This document shows positions 15,872-26,321 of a stretch of DNA of 64,000 nucleotides, piece by piece; the first letter of the stretch is position 1, and each line of letters starts with the position of its first letter. The translations under genes and the position numbers were made by a program. The notes beneath the pieces were generated by a model, which worked only from the letters and a program-made list of their open reading frames with translations, was not told the origin of the DNA and searched no databases. The DNA is from Tritrichomonas foetus. Lineage: Eukaryota; Parabasalia; Tritrichomonadida; Tritrichomonadidae. Location of the stretch: assembly GCA_001839685.1 (NCBI GenBank), contig MLAK01000725.1:1-64000 (forward strand), written 5' to 3'.

Positions 15872-16585
15872 TCAACGTTTCCCTCTTTTATTACTTATTT
15901 TATTGCTTCTCCTATTTTTACGATTCGAAACTTTTGGTCTGTTATATGTAAATGTTTGGATATCGCCGTTTTCTTTTTGGTTATCGCCATGATTTTCATT
16001 TTCATCAACTTCACCTTCTGCTTCGGCTTCACATTTTTCTTCGCTTACTATTATATTTTCGCTGATATGTTGACCTTCTTTTCCATCTTCATTTACATTC
16101 TCATATTTGATTGGATTTGATTCTTTTTGTATTTTCTTGTCTGGAATGAAATTGATAGATTTAAATTCTTTATTTATTTGATTATTGTTTAAGGAACTTT
16201 CTTCACTTTTGAGTTTCTTATCTGTTTCTATCTGGCTGTCATAATTTAGGTTACATTTTTCATGAGCTTTGACATCATCAATATTTTGAAGTTGTGATAA
16301 ATTGTAAATTGTTGTGTTGCTATCTAAAAATTCGTGAAAACAACTAAAGAAATTCTTTCCAAAATGCCATGAAAAATCAGATATAAAAGTAGATATGTCT
16401 ACTGTATTTCCAATCATTCTTTGCGAATATTTATGCAAAAATCCTTTCAATGAATTAAGATCAGAAATATTGTTTCTTTTCAACAACTGTTCAATATTAC
16501 CAAAGATATTGTTGTTTTCCCCGCTAATATACGATTTATAACTTTCCTGAAGTATAATCACAGGAAAATCTATTATCGTATTCAT
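15872..16585 (-). CDS. Hypothetical acidic protein
   Basis: The 237-residue product has a folded-looking hydrophobic N-terminal domain (about 1-105), a long polar region rich in Glu, Asn and Lys (about 105-215), and a basic R/K/N-rich tail that could be a nuclear signal. I do not recognise a family. It starts at the ATG at 16585 and is the first gene outside the Maverick. Trichomonad genomes have many such lineage-specific proteins. Confidence 0.5.
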   Translation of the reverse strand: MNTIIDFPVIILQESYKSYISGENNNIFGNIEQLLKRNNISDLNSLKGFLHKYSQRMIGNTVDISTFISDFSWHFGKNFFSCFHEFLDSNTTIYNLSQLQNIDDVKAHEKCNLNYDSQIETDKKLKSEESSLNNNQINKEFKSINFIPDKKIQKESNPIKYENVNEDGKEGQHISENIIVSEEKCEAEAEGEVDENENHGDNQKENGDIQTFTYNRPKVSNRKNRRSNKISNKRGKR

Positions 16586-16953
16586 TAGGTTCTGGCAGAA
16601 ATATTTGTTCCACTTTTTGAAATCTTGTGAATTTCACTAGAAAATTGAAGTCAATATTGAAAAAGTGAAACTCATTTTAAATGATCTGAAATTAAGATGA
16701 AACCATTAAATCAGTGACTAAATGGGTTAAGACATCTTGAATTATTGAACTGCCAGATTGTTCATTGACAACCTATAAGAAACGAAAAAACAGATATCAT
16801 TTTATCATGAATGAATTTATTTTCTTCTTCTTCTTATTTATTATACAATACATAAAATTGGTAAAAAAATTAAAAATAAGAATAATCGAATGATATGACA
16901 TAATATTTTATGTAAAACCAAATACAAACACAAAATTATTCCAAATCTATATT
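16586..16953. other. Intergenic, no feature seen
   Basis: AT-rich spacer between the acidic gene and the Pmp-like gene. Nothing beyond poly-A/T runs and a TTC microsatellite at about 16822-16840 is visible. Confidence 0.6.
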
Positions 16954-18843
16954 TTACACACTAAGCCGATAATATAAAGTCTCAACATCTTGTTCTGAAC
17001 CGGCATTTACTGTTGAACTCGTAAAGTCGCTTGATGTAAATTCAGAGTAAGAGTTTTCAATATTTGAATCATCGTAATAACTGTATGAATAAGTATAATA
17101 TGAAAATGAACTATATGACGAAGAAATTCCATCAGAAAGTGAAGAATCAAATTCTGGAATATTTTCATTTCTAACCTGATTCAACGATTTTTTAATATAA
17201 AAAACAGTCAAAACAATTGCTACAATAATTAAAGCGAATGAAATTGAAGCAGGACCAGCAGCTTTGATCAATTCTTCTTTCGAAAATAAATCATTTCCAT
17301 TGTGAACATCAGCACGACCAATATTCAATCCATCAGGCATTTTGGTTCTGTTTGGGGTAAAAAAGTTGGATGGTGTAAATGAACCTGATGCTGTAAATGT
17401 ATCAGAAATCGTTTTATTTATAAATAATTGACTTGATGGTGAAAAAGAACCTGATTCAGTAAAAACATTTGATTGTGAGAATGATTTAGTTGGTTGAAAA
17501 TAAGGTGTTAATCCGAAAAACTGTGAAGGAGTAAATGCTTTAGAATCAGTGAAAATACTTGATTTTGTAAAAGTATCAGATTTTGTAAATATTTCTGAAC
17601 AAGTAAAGGGTTTGGATTGAGAAAAAACCTCAGATTTAGTGAAAATATTTGATTTGGTAAAAGGGGATGATTTGGTGAATACTTCCGATTGAGTAAAAAT
17701 GGCAGATTTTGTAAATACCTCACTATCTGAAAATTCTTGAGTATTTGAAAAAGGATCGGATGGAGTAAAAGACTTACTTGGAATTACACATGTATGTGGG
17801 CTAAGATCGATTGTGATTTTTTCTGTGTGAGTTGATTCAAAAGTACCACCATTTTCAGTATGTCCATTTAGTTTTGAAACGATTTCACTTTTAGGAAAAT
17901 CAAAGAAACAATTGCTTAAAATAATAGTCAATCCAACACTTGAATCAAGAAGTTTATAATCGCTCGGTTGATTTCCTACAAATGAAAATGAAGTAAAAGT
18001 CACTGGCTGTTGCCCTGAATCGCATTTTTCTATAATGTCAATTAAAATCCCATCTTTTGCATTATTTTTCACGAAGTTCATAAAAGTAATGATTCCTTGA
18101 CTTGCATTAAACATATACATAATGTATCCACCTTCATTTTCAACATTATTTAAATACTGGCATTTTATACCCCATTGATTACTTTGAATTCGAATTCCAG
18201 CATTTCCCTTCGACTTATTTCTAGTTATATTTAATCCTGTTAGCTCTGTAACATTGGATAATGCAGTTACAGCATCTGATTCACTTTGGCAATGGTGAAA
18301 ATATGAAGTGTTTACTCTTAGAGTGATGTAATTTCCAGATGATTGTGCAACCTCACCATGAAATATTGATGCTCCACTTTTTGTGGCTTTGCAAGTTGTA
18401 AATTCATCATATTTACAATTGAATGTTTGGCTATTTGATATAATTGCTCCACCATTCGTTGCCTCACATGATGAGAAAACGTTATTTTCTGTGTCTATCG
18501 TCATCCACGATGTGTCCTGATATATTGCCCCGCCGTCCCCAGAATATTTGATATTTGTAAAGCAATTGTTTTTAAACGTTGATGATGAGGATATTTGATT
18601 TCTGTAATTCACAACTTTGTCGAAGAGATTGATGCTTTCGATCCTTATAACATTGCTTAAATACCTATTGAATTTACAAAAATGGCAATCAATCGCATTC
18701 TGGGTGAAAATAAAATTGGATATGAAATATTCGGAATCGAGGCGTCGGAGGGTGAAGTGAGCGCGCGATGAGGTGAGCAGTGGTGAAAAATTGTTGGAAT
18801 TCTTCACACTTAATAATAATAGAGAGATATTAAGTAAATTCAC
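16954..18843 (-). CDS. Pmp-like surface protein lacking an ATG start
   Basis: The 629-codon frame encodes a right-handed beta-helix-type ectodomain with G-G-A-I motifs (about 90-330). A Ser/Thr/Phe repeat region follows with F-T-K-S-x-x units (about 365-480). Near residue 525-550 is one membrane segment, then a short basic stop-transfer and an acidic Ser/Tyr-rich tail. This is the layout of trichomonad polymorphic-membrane-protein-like surface proteins. The codon aligned to the start of the neighbour at 22172 is GTG instead of ATG. Upstream the same frame reaches a TGA without any ATG, so translation of the full protein is doubtful. It could be a recent pseudogene or a sequencing error. Confidence 0.75.
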   Translation of the reverse strand: MNLLNISLLLLSVKNSNNFSPLLTSSRAHFTLRRLDSEYFISNFIFTQNAIDCHFCKFNRYLSNVIRIESINLFDKVVNYRNQISSSSTFKNNCFTNIKYSGDGGAIYQDTSWMTIDTENNVFSSCEATNGGAIISNSQTFNCKYDEFTTCKATKSGASIFHGEVAQSSGNYITLRVNTSYFHHCQSESDAVTALSNVTELTGLNITRNKSKGNAGIRIQSNQWGIKCQYLNNVENEGGYIMYMFNASQGIITFMNFVKNNAKDGILIDIIEKCDSGQQPVTFTSFSFVGNQPSDYKLLDSSVGLTIILSNCFFDFPKSEIVSKLNGHTENGGTFESTHTEKITIDLSPHTCVIPSKSFTPSDPFSNTQEFSDSEVFTKSAIFTQSEVFTKSSPFTKSNIFTKSEVFSQSKPFTCSEIFTKSDTFTKSSIFTDSKAFTPSQFFGLTPYFQPTKSFSQSNVFTESGSFSPSSQLFINKTISDTFTASGSFTPSNFFTPNRTKMPDGLNIGRADVHNGNDLFSKEELIKAAGPASISFALIIVAIVLTVFYIKKSLNQVRNENIPEFDSSLSDGISSSYSSFSYYTYSYSYYDDSNIENSYSEFTSSDFTSSTVNAGSEQDVETLYYRLSV

Positions 18844-19329
18844 AACAAAAATAAATTTACAAATTTCTCAGAAATATTGAAAGGTATTATCTATTCAAAA
18901 TATTTTTCCGCAATTTTCTTTTCTGAATGTGATTTTTGTAAAAACTTATCAATCGCTTCATTAATTAATATAATCAATTCAATTTTATTTTTTATGGCTT
19001 CAATTGTTGAGCAATATAAAATTTATACTCCGAATACTATCTATGCTTGTCGCTTATTAAAAGGCATAAAAATGATAGTAATCATATTTCATTCATGTTG
19101 TTGATAGAATGAACAAAATCATTTAGTCAATTTTTTTCCCCCCTCTCAGAATCAAAAAGCAATAATAAAATGAAACAAACAAGCTGATAAACATGATTAA
19201 AATTTATTTACAAACAATTCAATTTCTATATCTATTACATGGTAAAATTGGGTTGTATCTATTTTGGTAAATCTTATATTGTTCTATTGTTTCATTGCTT
19301 AATCTTTCTCAATAAAAAATAATTTAAAA
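18844..19329. other. Intergenic up to mariner insertion
   Basis: AT-rich sequence without a credible gene. A short open frame at 18877 begins at TTG and has no coding-like composition. Confidence 0.6.
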
Positions 19330-19331
19330 TA

Positions 19332-20621
19332 TAGGGTGTCCGGTAATGTGATGTCACTAAGTATAATAAAGTCATTTCTAATAAGTCATTTTTTATTGAT
19401 AAGTATTTCAAAATATGTAGTCTCCATTGGCATCAATAACTTTTTTCAGTCTATTTTGCCATTCTGCAAAAACTGAAAACAAAGTTTCCGATGGAATTTC
19501 ATTGAAAATTTGGACTATTGTTTGAATCAAATGGCTTGGTGATTCAAAAACAATTCCTTTAACTTTTTCTTTAATAGTTCCAAATAAAAAAAAGTCGCTA
19601 GGCGCCAAATCAGGTGAATATGCCGGATGTGGAACTGATTCTAGTGAGTTTTCATTTATATATTTTTTGACAATTTTTGCCACATGAGGCTTTGCATTGT
19701 CATAATGAACAAATAATTTTTTATAATTATTCGAGTTTTTAAACTCAACAATTTTTGACATAATGGCTGTAATATAATATGCAGCATTAAACTTTTCATT
19801 TGGCGGCAAAACATCAATATGAATTATCCCATGAGGGTTCCAAAATACAGTCACCATAAATTTAGCGATCTGAAACCCTGGATTTTGAATAGTTGGGATT
19901 ACTGAGTTTTCAGGAATCCATTGTGTATTGAAATCAGTCTTGGAATAAAACCAAGACTCATCTCCTGTTATTAAAAAGGTGAAATTAGTTTTTTGTTCTG
20001 CATTCAAAATTTTAAGAAGTTTTTTTTCCAATAAAACTCTATTGGCCTTTTGATTTTCTGTTAGAATATGTGGCACCCATCGAAGATGCACATGTTTATA
20101 CATTAATTTTGATGTTAAACGATCATAAATTGTCGATTTTGGTTCACCTAAAACATTAGCAATATATCGACACGATGAATGTGGAAATTCGGTTAAAACA
20201 TCTAAAATTTTCCAGTCAAGAATATCATAACTTTGGCACTTTTTCTCTTTTTTCACAGGCTGTGTGTTTTGACTTCTGTTCAGTTCTGCCATGACTCGGT
20301 AGATTTGTCTTTGAGACAAACATTTTTCTTTCAAGACACTCTTCATTTCTTCATATATTTCTTTGCCCCTTTTTCCTTCAAGCTGCAGAAAAGTTATGAT
20401 TGAATGTTGATCAATCATTTTTTAATAAACGTGAATCGTGTACGTTTATAAATTATTCTTTTTTTTTATGAAAAAGATTCTTTATCTCTATTTTCAGTCA
20501 AGAGAAAAAAAAATTGTTTTCAAAATTTTTATGTTAACATTGCATAGTTTATTATTTATAAATATAATGTATTGATTTCACTTCTAATGTGGGTAGTGAC
20601 ATCACGCCTCCGGACACCCTA
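19332..20621 (-). mobile_element. Complete mariner element, 1290 bp, second copy
   Basis: It has the same length and ends as the element at 10881-12170, with TA duplications at 19330-19331 and 20622-20623. It has inserted at the last codons of a Pmp-like gene. I see only a handful of differences from the first copy over 1290 bases, including one in the leader (GTGAATCG versus GTGCATCG). Confidence 0.95.
19408..20418 (-). CDS. Mariner transposase, second copy
   Basis: The 336-residue enzyme is intact, with the D34D catalytic triad (G-D-E-S-W, Y-D-N-A, A-P-S-D-F). It differs from the copy at 10957 at only two residues. Nothing suggests inactivation. Confidence 0.95.
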   Translation of the reverse strand: MIDQHSIITFLQLEGKRGKEIYEEMKSVLKEKCLSQRQIYRVMAELNRSQNTQPVKKEKKCQSYDILDWKILDVLTEFPHSSCRYIANVLGEPKSTIYDRLTSKLMYKHVHLRWVPHILTENQKANRVLLEKKLLKILNAEQKTNFTFLITGDESWFYSKTDFNTQWIPENSVIPTIQNPGFQIAKFMVTVFWNPHGIIHIDVLPPNEKFNAAYYITAIMSKIVEFKNSNNYKKLFVHYDNAKPHVAKIVKKYINENSLESVPHPAYSPDLAPSDFFLFGTIKEKVKGIVFESPSHLIQTIVQIFNEIPSETLFSVFAEWQNRLKKVIDANGDYIF

Positions 20622-22172
20622 TAAATGATGATATCTTCCAAGTTCATTTTTCATATCAAGCATATCATCAGGCACAAAATCAGAATATTCTGAATCATCA
20701 TGAGAGTTGTTATCACTATATCTACTTGAATAAGAATAAGTATAAAAGTCCAAAGAGTCACTGTCATTTCCTGAAATTCTATCTGATATAGATGAATCAA
20801 AATCAGGTGGATCAGGCGGTTGGACTTGTTGAATGCGTTTTCTGATATAATAAACTGTAAAAATAATTGCAACAATTATGAGAATTAATGAAATTGTAGC
20901 TGGTGCTGCTGCTTTTATCAACTCTTCTTTCGAAAACATATTATATTGTTTAATATTGGCACGTACGAGATTCATTCCATCAGGGAATGCAGTTCGATTG
21001 GGCGTGAAATAATTTGATGCTGTGAAAGTAAAAGATGCTGTAAAAGGTCCTGTTGGTTCCTTTTCAATAGAACTAATTTGGATTTCACTTTGTGTTGCCA
21101 TTGGTGATTGCGTAGGCTTAGCAACACATATATGATGATTTACACTTACTGTTATTTGATTCGTGTGAGATGTGGAAAAGGTTCCACCAGACAAACCGTG
21201 ATTATTTAATCTTGCTACTACTTCTGAATAGGGGAATTAGAAAAAACAATCTTCGAATGTAATTCTGTAATCCTTTTTAACAGCAATGAGTTTGTAATCT
21301 TTTGGTGTATTTCCATCAAATGCAAAAGAAAAATAAGTTATATCAGGTTGAGCAGGATCAGTTTGATTAGGAGTATTGATAAGAAAACCAACATTTGCAT
21401 TATTATTGACAAAATTGATATACGCAATACGACCTCGGCTGGCATTATATATATACATAATATAACCACCATCATTCTTCACATTATTTATATATTTATA
21501 AGTTCTACTCCATTGATTTCCTTTTATAGAAATTCCTGCATTTCTAGAAGATTTATTATCGGTGACATTTGCACCGATAATATTACTTTTTTCAGAATAT
21601 AAGGATAGTGAATCAGTTCCACTTTCACAGTGATGAACGTAACCATCTTCCATTACAAAATTTAAAAATTCCGGCACTTTGTATACATAAATGGTTGCAC
21701 CTGTTCCTGTTGATTTACATTCAGCAAATTCATCGAAAGATGTCACCAAATTTTGTGAATTTGAATATATTGCACCACCATTATTTGCCACACATTTTCT
21801 AAATGCATTATTGTTCAATGTTAATTTGATCCATGAAGTATCTTGCCAAATTGCTGCACCATCGCCTGTATGTGTTATATTTTCAAAGCAGCAATTTATG
21901 ACAGTACTGTCAGCATTGCTCACGATTTGCTGTGAATTGATTAATTGATCAACCAAATTAAAAGAACTTAGAACGATCACAGAATTTAAGTAGTTTTTGA
22001 ATTTACATGATACACAATCAATTGGATGTGAAGAACAGAGAAAATTAGAAAAAAAATATTTGGAATTAATATTATGGAAATGAGCATGTGCATTAGTTGT
22101 AAGAAAAAAAGGCGATGCTTGTGTCATATGTTTCAAACTTAAAAACATCAAAGAATAGTTTAAAAGATTCAT
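20619..22172 (-). pseudogene. Pmp-like surface protein gene with internal stop and 3' mariner
   Basis: The ATG at 22172 opens a 311-codon frame that stops at a TAA at 21237-21239. The same frame continues without shift to 20619, so one stop separates ectodomain from the Ser/Thr/Phe linker, membrane segment (about 20850-20910) and acidic Ser/Tyr tail. The homologue at 16954 has a sense codon for Asp at the matching place (N-C-F-F-D-F-P). It lacks most of the F-T-K-S repeats of that gene. At the 3' end the mariner's TIR provides the present TAG. Without it the frame would end one codon later at TAA (19324-19326). The truncated product would be secreted, not anchored. Confidence 0.85.
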
Positions 22173-23194
22173 GACAAAATGGTAGGAAAATAATTCCTGT
22201 GTAATATTCTGAAAATCAATTCATATTTATAGGATAAGTTGTTGTAGAGTATAGAAAATATTCAATTTAGTATATTTAATTTTTCTATAAGTTATTTATG
22301 ACAATCTGGGAACGTTAAAAACTCAAAGAATTGAGTTAAATTTTTAAATTCAGATTTTCGATGAATGGAAAAGACATTAAAAATTGAATTATTTTTGAAA
22401 TTGATGCATTGAAATAATTCAATAGTTATCTTGAAAATCTAGTCACTTTTTCTAAGAGATTTCAAAGAATAAGTGACCAGATTTTCTTTCCCATGTAGTT
22501 CTTTGCACTATATTCATGCAAATGATGTAATTACATATCATTAATAGCAAGTTCCATTCAATGAAATAAAAGAAAGATATGAACAGAATCCGGGAAAAAA
22601 ATTGAATATTACGATGGAAATAATCAAAAAGTGATCAATCAATCTGATTATTTTTTTGAAAACTAAAAACGTGTCATGAATGATCAACAAAAAAGGTAAA
22701 TACTATCATAATGCATAAATATTGATCAATTGATTATATAATCCACTACAGACAAAAGTAAACAATATATAGTTTGTTCTAGACTGAGTTATCCGTATAA
22801 AGAATGATAAAATTAATTTTCTTTGAAAAGTTAAAGTTTTTTTTAGAAATGTTTCTATGCTGATAAACTTTTTCTAATACATTTTCAAAGATCTCTCAAT
22901 TTCTATATCATGAGTGACACTCTGGTTCTAGTTCATCAAATTTATAAGTTATAGTAATAGATTTATGATAATTAAGGTTGCTAAATTTCACTAATTCATC
23001 ATTTTCATCTCTACAATATTTATGTTGGTAGATATTTCTATTTTTTTCACCCACCAATTTTTTGAATACTTTTTCAATTATTTTTATAAGGTCAATTTTT
23101 AAAAAGTGAACTATCTAATAACCGCTAGAAAGGTCAAAAAAATGTCAAATAAAATATTTGAATATTTCCTTCAAATTTGAAGCTAAATGCTCAA
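22173..23194. other. Intergenic, about 1 kb, no gene seen
   Basis: AT-rich spacer between a minus-strand Pmp gene and the plus-strand epsin gene, so it should hold both promoters. No long open frame with coding-like composition is present. Confidence 0.6.
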
Positions 23195-24733
23195 ATGCAA
23201 CATATACAACAGAATAAAACGTCGAACTCGATTTCCATTAAATCACTCGTTCGACAAATTACGCGCGAAAATAGCACAGCGATTAATCCACGACTTGTCC
23301 AGGCAGCCATCAACTTTTCAATGAATTCAGAAAATGCCAGAACCCTCGCAGGTTGTCTAATCGATGCAATTGACAATAAAGCGTCCCACTCGTTTGCCGT
23401 TTACAAATGTCTATTCGTAATCGAAGCTTGCCTTCAAAATGACACAAACAAATCACAGCCGTTTTATCAAATCATGCGAACATTTGCGCCCGATATTCGA
23501 TTGATTACAGTTTTATCATTTGAAGGGAAATCTTGCCAATTACGCCCACAAATTCATCGGACGGCCCTCTCAATTTATAATTATTTGGTCCACTCCAGGC
23601 CAATTCGTGCAGAAGAATTTGAGGCTGCCGTCCAGCAAACTTTTCACCGCCCTCTTGTTGCTGCTCCATCAGACAGCCAGAATGATGCGCAAGAAGATAA
23701 CTCGGATTCAGAAAATGACATCTGGGGAGGAAACAATTCGCCATCAAGCGAAAGTCACGAAAACAGTTCTGCTGATCAGCAAGCAGGTGGAGTGTTTGAT
23801 ATGTTAAGTGAAAACGAAATTTTTGTCAATCCTTCTCAGCCAAATAAACCAACATTCCAACAACAAGCCAATCCATTTAACAATCAGCCAAGTTTTGCGA
23901 AAGTTGGAAATCCACCAAATATCCAAAATTCTCAAAATAGAAATGGCGTTCAGACTCAAAACAAAAACGATATTTTTGATATATTTTCCAAGGCTCCTCC
24001 TCAAAATCCTTCAGTAATAAATCCAAATCCTTCAACAATAAATCAAAATCCTTCAACAATAAATCAAAATCCTTCAGCAATAAATCAAAATCCTTCAACA
24101 ATAAATCAAAATCCTTCAGCAATAAATCAAAATCCTTCAGCAATGATTCAAAACCCTTATTCAGTTCCACAAGATAAAAATCAGCAGTCACCAGCAAATT
24201 CAATGAGCGATTCTTTTGTGTTCAATCAGGATAAATTCACTCAGAGTAATCCTTTCATCCAACAATCACAATCTAATGATCCATTTCTCAATCAACAAAA
24301 CCAACAAAAGCAAGTTGAAAATCCTTTCATCCAACAAAACAATTCAAATAATGTTCAAAATTCCGATTATCCTTTCAACAATTCAAACAAATCAAATAAT
24401 TTCTCCGATTTCAATAATTTCAACGATTTAAGTAAGCGTCCAGTGTTTCAAAATCCATCAGACGATCCTTTTTCAACAATTAATTGCGGAGCTCCTGTTC
24501 AAAAAGTGAAAAATGATGATCCTTTTGCAAAGTTGAGTGAAAATTTAGCATCATCGAAAAATGAAGATAACATGAATCCTTTCGAACAATCACAAAAATC
24601 CACTGAGAAAATTAATTATTCTATTTTGAATTATACAAAAGCGGAAATTGATGCGGTTTTTGCTAATCAAACACCATCCATATCAGATCCTTTTTATGAC
24701 ATTCCAACTGACCACTTTTCACATGCATCATGA
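23195..24733 (+). CDS. Epsin-like ENTH-domain clathrin adaptor
   Basis: The 512-residue protein has an ENTH/ANTH-like helical domain at about residues 10-140. A long Asn/Gln/Ser-rich disordered tail follows, with four N-P-F motifs (EH-domain ligands) and four D-P-F motifs (adaptor-appendage ligands). The ENTH domain binds membrane phosphoinositides and the tail recruits AP complexes and EH proteins, so a role in clathrin-coated vesicle formation is expected. The tail also has seven-residue N-P-S-x-I-N-Q repeats. The start is the ATG at 23195; an upstream TTG is not used. A beta-adaptin, a possible partner, is encoded 4 kb away. Confidence 0.8.
   Translation: MQHIQQNKTSNSISIKSLVRQITRENSTAINPRLVQAAINFSMNSENARTLAGCLIDAIDNKASHSFAVYKCLFVIEACLQNDTNKSQPFYQIMRTFAPDIRLITVLSFEGKSCQLRPQIHRTALSIYNYLVHSRPIRAEEFEAAVQQTFHRPLVAAPSDSQNDAQEDNSDSENDIWGGNNSPSSESHENSSADQQAGGVFDMLSENEIFVNPSQPNKPTFQQQANPFNNQPSFAKVGNPPNIQNSQNRNGVQTQNKNDIFDIFSKAPPQNPSVINPNPSTINQNPSTINQNPSAINQNPSTINQNPSAINQNPSAMIQNPYSVPQDKNQQSPANSMSDSFVFNQDKFTQSNPFIQQSQSNDPFLNQQNQQKQVENPFIQQNNSNNVQNSDYPFNNSNKSNNFSDFNNFNDLSKRPVFQNPSDDPFSTINCGAPVQKVKNDDPFAKLSENLASSKNEDNMNPFEQSQKSTEKINYSILNYTKAEIDAVFANQTPSISDPFYDIPTDHFSHAS
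24004..24155 (+). repeat. 21-bp minisatellite in the epsin tail
   Basis: About seven units of AATCCTTCAACAATAAATCA-type sequence encode the N-P-S-T/A-I-N-Q heptapeptide. The unit is a multiple of three, so length changes keep the frame. Confidence 0.9.
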
Positions 24734-25072
24734 TGCGGTTCACAGTTTCCTTGAATTTGTCATTTTTTATCTGTTTTTTTGTTTTTAATAAATATTTAAT
24801 TCTCATGAAAATCTTTTTGTGTTAATTCTAGATTAATATACAATTGAAAAATGAAAATAAATTTGGATTAACGGATGTTACTCATCAATCCAGAATGTAA
24901 AAATTAACCGAAACATTCCAAACAGTTTTGATTTTTTAGTAAAATGATATTTCATGAAACGAATAAGAAACTGTAAATTATATTACAGTGATAAAACTTA
25001 AAGCATGACAAATAAAAATAATAATAAAAAAAAAAAAAAGAATGAGAACTGAATGAAAAACAGTAATTTTAG
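24734..25072. other. Intergenic between convergent genes
   Basis: It is the shared 3' region of the epsin and TPR genes, AT-rich, with several AATAAA-like signals and a poly-A tract (about 25025-25039). No gene is visible. Confidence 0.6.
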
Positions 25073-26029
25073 TTATTTATCATGTCTCGAATTTTTATTT
25101 TCCATTTGTATCTGTGATTTCACGTTATTCAATTTATCATCTACAATGTTGGCCTCTTCTTCCATTTCTAATGACGCGAATATTTTCTGAGATTTTTCAT
25201 AAAATTCTTGCGCGCTTTCTAAATCATCTGCATTCACACAACAGTCGCCAACTTCGTTATACAATTTGGCTAAAGTTTCGTCTTGGTTTGATTGATCAAC
25301 TTGTTCCAAAGCCTCTTTAAATTTGGATTCAGCATCTTCATACAATTTCTTATTTTCCAAAATCCGTGCTTGTGCTAAATCGAAACGAATTTTCAGCATT
25401 GGGTCTTCAACGTCGTAGTTCTGGAAAGGAGAAAGTATAGAATCAGCAGACGATACATGTTTCTGTTTATTGTTCTCTATTGAAAGATGAGCTTCAGCGG
25501 TTTCTAAAGCAATAAGAAAAGAGTCTGCTTCTTCCAATGGGTGAAGTGTTTCCATTTTGTGTGCATTTTCGAGATTTCGAATCGCTGATTCGTATCTCTT
25601 GTTTTCATTATAGAAAAATCCGAGAGCAGCAAAAGAACGAAGCATTTCAATTGAATCATCTCCATATATTAAATATCGCATTGTTTTCTGCTGGCTTAAA
25701 GCTGTAAATTTTTCTGATGTTGAAAGGCCTCCACCCTCCAAAAGTTTTGTCAAATTTTCGAGTTTTTCCTCGGGCGATGATAAATCTTCAGCTTCCGGGT
25801 TGGCTTTGAAGTAGCTGGTCGCAAAAGGAGTTGGATCGCTTGGATCTTCTGACGAGGGAAGTTTTGGTTTGGCATTAAAACGATCAGGAAAGCGACTCAA
25901 TCGATGAATCGTTGATTGAGTTTCGAAATTTGAAGGTCGAGGCGCCCGTTTATTATTGGCACTTGTGTTGAGATTGACAAAAGCTGAACTGAATGAAGAA
26001 CTTTCGTAGCTGGCGTCCTGCTCAGACAT
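25073..26029 (-). CDS. TPR-repeat protein
   Basis: The 318-residue product has a disordered Ser/Pro-rich N-terminus (about 1-85) and then helical hairpins with TPR spacing (about 125-300). Several A/G-x-x-x-x-x-x-Y/A-x-x-A positions fit, for example A-R-I-L-E-N-K-K-L-Y-E-D-A. Such proteins are scaffolds for protein complexes; no specific partner can be named. The start is the ATG at 26029. It lies divergent from the saposin-like gene. Confidence 0.65.
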   Translation of the reverse strand: MSEQDASYESSSFSSAFVNLNTSANNKRAPRPSNFETQSTIHRLSRFPDRFNAKPKLPSSEDPSDPTPFATSYFKANPEAEDLSSPEEKLENLTKLLEGGGLSTSEKFTALSQQKTMRYLIYGDDSIEMLRSFAALGFFYNENKRYESAIRNLENAHKMETLHPLEEADSFLIALETAEAHLSIENNKQKHVSSADSILSPFQNYDVEDPMLKIRFDLAQARILENKKLYEDAESKFKEALEQVDQSNQDETLAKLYNEVGDCCVNADDLESAQEFYEKSQKIFASLEMEEEANIVDDKLNNVKSQIQMENKNSRHDK

Positions 26030-26321
26030 TCAATTCTTTTGTAACTTTTTTCTAACGTATGTAAAATAAGATTTTTCGTTAATTATTCATGAGTTAACCA
26101 ATGTCGAAATATAAGGTTATCATATTTTACATTAACCAATTTATTCAACTTTTTATATGGTTTATAACTTTTATTCAATCATTTCTGGTTAATGAAAACA
26201 TTTCCCAAATGAATGAATTTTGTTTTTTTGGCAATTTGTCAAAATATTGACAAATTACTTTGAAATAATCAGAAGAGTTAATCGTTTTGCCATTGCTTTT
26301 TTTATTAATACTTTATTTCGA

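Noticed and set aside
18877..19104. 75-codon plus-strand frame
   Set aside because: It starts at TTG, has no domain and lies in AT-rich intergenic DNA.
23877..24203. Minus-strand frame of 108 codons with L-L-K-D-F-D repeats
   Set aside because: It is antisense to the epsin minisatellite; the repeat in the real frame explains it.
26220..26321. N-terminal extension of the saposin-like protein
   Set aside because: It begins at TTG and would bury the signal peptide; the ATG at 26322 is preferred.
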